This document shows positions 5,874 through 7,625 of a stretch of 7,625 nucleotides of DNA, in pieces (position 1 is the first letter of the stretch; each line of letters opens with the position of its first letter). The translations under genes and the position numbers were made by a program. Under the pieces are notes generated by a model. It searched no databases. It had not been told where the DNA came from and was given only the letters and a program-made list of their open reading frames with translations. Source of the stretch: an uncultured Lachnospiraceae bacterium (GTDB lineage: Bacteria > Bacillota > Clostridia > Lachnospirales > Lachnospiraceae); contig CACZQT010000424.1 of assembly GCA_902783295.1 (NCBI GenBank), positions 1 through 7,625 on the forward strand. Reading direction: 5' to 3'.

Positions 5874-7172
5874 TTATTTGGCAGCAGCTGCGTTGGCTTC
5901 TTCTACGAAGACAGCCACTTCATCCGCTACAACACCGCCGGCGCCTACACGCTGCAGCATATTCCACCATGCGGTACGGGCTTCAGCCCAGCCGGGGGTA
6001 ACCTGATAGTAGTCGCCCAGGAAAGGCATGATCTTGGTGAACTCGCTCATGATCGCATTGTCCGCATAGATACCGGACAGGTCATTGCCTTCCGCGGTAT
6101 CACGAACTGCGAAGAAACCGGAAGCCAGAACCGCATCGTCCGTGCCTTCGCCATCCGCGAAGTACTTGATGAAAGCCTTAGAAGCGTCGATCTTGGCAGC
6201 GTCGCCATTATCGAATACGCCGAAGCCCCAGATGCCGCCCTGCAGCCTGGGATCGCCGGATTCGGTCGGGAACGCCATGAAGACGATTTCATCGCCGTCG
6301 TTGGTCAGGCCGGGATCGTTGTTGGCATTGTTGTTCTGCTGAGCAGCATTCCAGCAGAAGGACATATCCAGGATGCCCTGGCGGAACAGGTTGATTTCGT
6401 CGCCGGCTACGATAGAGGGATCAAAGACAATGCCTTCCATATCGTACAGCAGCTGGATAGCCTTTACGTTTTCTTCGGAATCAGCCGTGTATTTGGTGTG
6501 TTCAGGATCCGTGTAGGTGCCGCCGTACAGGTTGTTGATCAGAGCACGGGTGCCCTGGTCGCCGCCCTGGCCGCCGCAGTAGATGGTGGCAACGGTATCG
6601 CCCTTTGCAGCATACAGAGCCGCTACGGCGTTGATGAAATCTTCCGTGCTCCAGGTACGGGTTTCCAGATTCAGATACTGGTCAGCGCCGGCAGCCTGGA
6701 ATCTCTGAAGGTTTACGGCCATGCAGTGCGCGGTCATGCAGACAGGATATTCATAGCAGGCGCCTTCAGCGTTGAAGCAGGCAGACTGTACAGCTGCGTT
6801 GACTTCCGCTTTGTCCGTGTCATCCCACAGGTCAGCCAGGTCTACCATGTAGCCCTTGGCACCCCAGTTGGCAACCAGACGTTCCGGACCTTCCATGATC
6901 AGGTCGGGAGCAGCGTTGCCTTCCAGTGCGGTATTCACCTGGTCGTCACCATTGGTGTAGTCCAGATATTCCACCGTAACTTTGATGCCGGGGTTGGCTT
7001 CTTCGAAGCCCTTGATCAGGCCGTCTACGGTTTCAGCATTGCCCCAGTTGCCGATCGGATAGGTCCACAGGGTGATGTTGACATCATCCGCCATGGTGCG
7101 GACCGGTGTGGCAGCAGTGGTAAGGCCAAGCGCCAGAGCGGCGGCAAGCAGCAGGGAGAGACATTTCTTCAT
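5874..7172 (-). CDS. Extracellular sugar-binding protein of the ABC transporter, probable sialic acid binding
   Basis: A 432-residue family 1 solute-binding protein that captures the ligand outside the membrane for the two permeases. The N terminus MKKCLSLLLAAALALGL is a signal peptide, with likely cleavage near Ala28 (RTMA/DD). The mature protein opens with ITLWTYP (33-39) and continues with FEEANPGIKVTV (56-67), APDLIMEGPERLV (88-100) and FRQGILDMSF (263-272), all typical of CUT1 sugar-binding proteins. There is no lipobox: the only early Cys is C4, before the hydrophobic core. That is unusual for a Firmicute, where these proteins are normally lipoproteins. Six further Cys are spread over 132-273. 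GAGGAGG seven bases before the ATG fixes the start. The Neu5Ac or 2,7-anhydro-Neu5Ac ligand is inferred from yhcH and nanA downstream and recalled resemblance of the locus to the R. gnavus nan operon. Confidence 0.88.
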   Translation of the reverse strand: MKKCLSLLLAAALALGLTTAATPVRTMADDVNITLWTYPIGNWGNAETVDGLIKGFEEANPGIKVTVEYLDYTNGDDQVNTALEGNAAPDLIMEGPERLVANWGAKGYMVDLADLWDDTDKAEVNAAVQSACFNAEGACYEYPVCMTAHCMAVNLQRFQAAGADQYLNLETRTWSTEDFINAVAALYAAKGDTVATIYCGGQGGDQGTRALINNLYGGTYTDPEHTKYTADSEENVKAIQLLYDMEGIVFDPSIVAGDEINLFRQGILDMSFCWNAAQQNNNANNDPGLTNDGDEIVFMAFPTESGDPRLQGGIWGFGVFDNGDAAKIDASKAFIKYFADGEGTDDAVLASGFFAVRDTAEGNDLSGIYADNAIMSEFTKIMPFLGDYYQVTPGWAEARTAWWNMLQRVGAGGVVADEVAVFVEEANAAAAK

Positions 7173-7196
7173 GTTGGTTCCTCCTCAAAAGATTTT

Positions 7197-7346
7197 TTAA
7201 AATGGGTTGAAAGTTACAACCGGAAACGGCAGAATCACCCAGCCGTTTCCGGGAAAATACATACTTCCGGTTTCTTCCGGCAGCAGCTTATACTGCCGTT
7301 CCTCCTGATTTGGAGTATAGAGGATCAGCCCCGTTTTGTCAATCAT
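7197..7346 (-). CDS. Uncertain 49-codon open frame upstream of the binding-protein gene
   Basis: An ATG at 7346 opens a 49-codon frame ending in TAA at 7199-7197, 24 bases before the binding-protein ATG. The product starts MIDKTGLILYTPNQEERQ and ends LPFPVVTFNPF. Codon choice (CTG, CCG, GAA, GGC) looks like that of neighbouring genes, and the composition is protein-like. Against it, the start has only a weak GAAAG Shine-Dalgarno, and the frame overlaps the -35 and -10 boxes of the predicted promoter, so a message from that promoter would lack its start. An internal ATG at 7262 would give a 21-residue leader peptide spanning the leader hairpin. I recognise no family. It could be a small protein read from the regulator transcript, a leader peptide, a gene remnant, or chance. 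Confidence 0.25.
   Translation of the reverse strand: MIDKTGLILYTPNQEERQYKLLPEETGSMYFPGNGWVILPFPVVTFNPF
7207..7219. promoter_or_regulatory. Second TTGAAA-type near-palindrome in the binding-protein leader
   Basis: On the plus strand TTGAAAGTTACAA is palindromic apart from one base pair. Its first 11 bases match TTGAAACTTTC at 7350-7360 in nine positions (TTGAAA, then C or G, TT, T or A, C). The two copies flank the promoter 143 bases apart, which would suit a looping repressor, possibly the adjacent RpiR protein. As RNA the same bases form a weak GGTTG / CAACC hairpin (7205-7221). Short and AT-rich, so chance is possible. Confidence 0.3.
7220..7252 (-). promoter_or_regulatory. Strong leader hairpin before the binding-protein gene, possible attenuator
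   Basis: A perfect 11-base inverted repeat, CCGGAAACGGC / GCCGTTTCCGG with an 11-base loop, lies in the untranslated leader between the promoter and the ribosome binding site. Upstream in the same leader, CGGCAG / CTGCCG forms a 6-pair stem (about 7276-7296), and AACCGGAA can pair with TTCCGGTT in the 3' arm of the main hairpin, so alternative folds exist. After the main stem comes TTGTAACTTTC, not a clean T-tract, so a simple terminator is unlikely. I do not recognise a known riboswitch class. Confidence 0.55.
7314..7342 (-). promoter_or_regulatory. Near-consensus sigma-A promoter of the transporter operon
   Basis: On the minus strand a perfect TTGACA (7342-7337) is followed after exactly 17 bases by TATACT (7319-7314), a 5/6 match to TATAAT. 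Transcription would start near 7307, giving a leader of about 135 bases before the binding-protein ATG. AT-rich sequence upstream (7382-7391 is the palindrome AAATTAATTT) could act as an UP element. A promoter this strong implies tight control by a repressor or by the leader structure. Confidence 0.85.
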
Positions 7347-7349
7347 TTT

Positions 7350-7365
7350 TTGAAACTTTCTTTCA
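7350..7365. promoter_or_regulatory. Candidate operator TGAAA-N5-TTTCA next to the -35 box
   Basis: The plus strand reads TTGAAACTTTCTTTCA: an exact TGAAA / TTTCA dyad with a 5-base centre, overlapping a tighter GAAA-C-TTTC dyad. It lies eight bases upstream of the -35 element. RpiR-type regulators often bind TGAAA-rich palindromes, and an RpiR gene ends just upstream, so it is the obvious candidate binder; this is inference. A CcpA cre site is less likely because the central CG is absent and the length differs. Confidence 0.45.
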
Positions 7366-7403
7366 GACGAAGCTAATCATGAAATTAATTTTTTAACGAA
7401 GCC

Positions 7404-7625
7404 TTACAGATGCTTTGGCATCATCGCCTCCGCAATCCGTTCGCGGGTTCTCAGGCAGGCCTTCATATCCCGTCTGCAGAATTCAGAAAACAGGACATCG
7501 GTCAGGAAAAGCTGGGCGATTTTGGCCGGTACGGAGCCCAGCTGCAGCGGGCTTTCATTCGATCCGCAGAGCAGCACCACATCCGCCAGGGCAGCGCCGG
7601 GAGATTTCGCAAAGCGTGTGACCAG
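7404..7625 (-). CDS. RpiR-family transcriptional regulator, C-terminal end of the SIS domain (5' end cut by window edge)
   Basis: The last 73 residues of a protein whose start lies beyond the right edge. The visible part begins LVTRFAKSPGAALADVVLLC, followed by GSNESPLQLGSVPAKIAQLF and LTDVLFSEFCRRD. This is the end of a phosphosugar-binding SIS domain as found in RpiR regulators, which follow an N-terminal helix-turn-helix. The frame stays open to the window edge and stops at TAA 7406-7404. Regulators of this family control sialic acid and amino-sugar operons in several bacteria (NanR of Vibrio is one), sensing a sugar phosphate such as ManNAc-6-P or GlcNAc-6-P. Control of the adjacent transporter promoter is inferred from position. 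No strong terminator follows the stop codon. A SIS-domain isomerase is a less likely alternative, since the DNA-binding half is not visible. Confidence 0.85.
   Translation of the reverse strand: MVTRFAKSPGAALADVVLLCGSNESPLQLGSVPAKIAQLFLTDVLFSEFCRRDMKACLRTRERIAEAMMPKHL

Noticed and set aside
7351..7365. CcpA cre site
   Set aside because: The TGAAA / TTTCA arms fit loosely, but the central CG and the 14-base spacing of cre sites are missing.
6498..7376. Plus-strand 292-codon open frame running past the start of the binding-protein gene
   Set aside because: Mostly antisense to the binding protein, without a convincing ribosome binding site or family motif.
7382..7403. Direct repeat GCTTCGT and palindrome AAATTAATTT after the regulator stop
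   Set aside because: Short and AT-rich; no stem with a T-tract, so it cannot be called a terminator or a repeat element with confidence.

Overview
The window is one minus-strand sialic acid (N-acetylneuraminate, Neu5Ac) uptake and catabolism locus, cut at both ends. Strong AGGAGG-type ribosome binding sites, sigma-A-like promoters, a moderately high G+C content and a lyase of the type I recall from Ruminococcus gnavus all suggest a gut or rumen Clostridia-type Firmicute. This assignment is inference; there is no rRNA or other marker gene here.

In transcription order (right to left): the C-terminal end of an RpiR-type regulator (7404-7625); a regulatory region (7173-7403) with a near-consensus promoter, a candidate operator, a strong leader hairpin and an unexplained 49-codon open frame; a sugar ABC-transporter solute-binding protein (5874-7172); a 157-base gap with a long stem-loop; two permeases (4784-5689 and 3842-4765); a YhcH/NanQ cupin-like anomerase (3379-3837); a 102-base gap with an extended -10 promoter flanked by a perfect 9-base inverted repeat; N-acetylneuraminate lyase NanA (2368-3276); a ROK-family sugar kinase with an extra N-terminal domain (903-2276); and N-acetylglucosamine-6-phosphate deacetylase NagA (1-901, 3' end missing).

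The genes form an almost complete pathway. The binding protein and two permeases import sialic acid or a derivative. YhcH opens the sugar ring, NanA splits the open form into pyruvate and N-acetylmannosamine (ManNAc), and the ROK protein probably phosphorylates ManNAc. NagA deacetylates GlcNAc-6-phosphate. The missing steps are the transporter ATPase, the ManNAc-6-P epimerase (NanE) and NagB; they may lie outside the window.

I see no CRISPR array, transposon, phage gene, tRNA or rRNA. The pathway is known. What merits a second look is the regulatory architecture upstream of the binding-protein gene and of nanA, the divergent kinase, the binding protein without a lipobox, and the cysteine-rich insertion in NagA. 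I found no convincing new system. Long open frames on the plus strand are antisense shadows of these genes.
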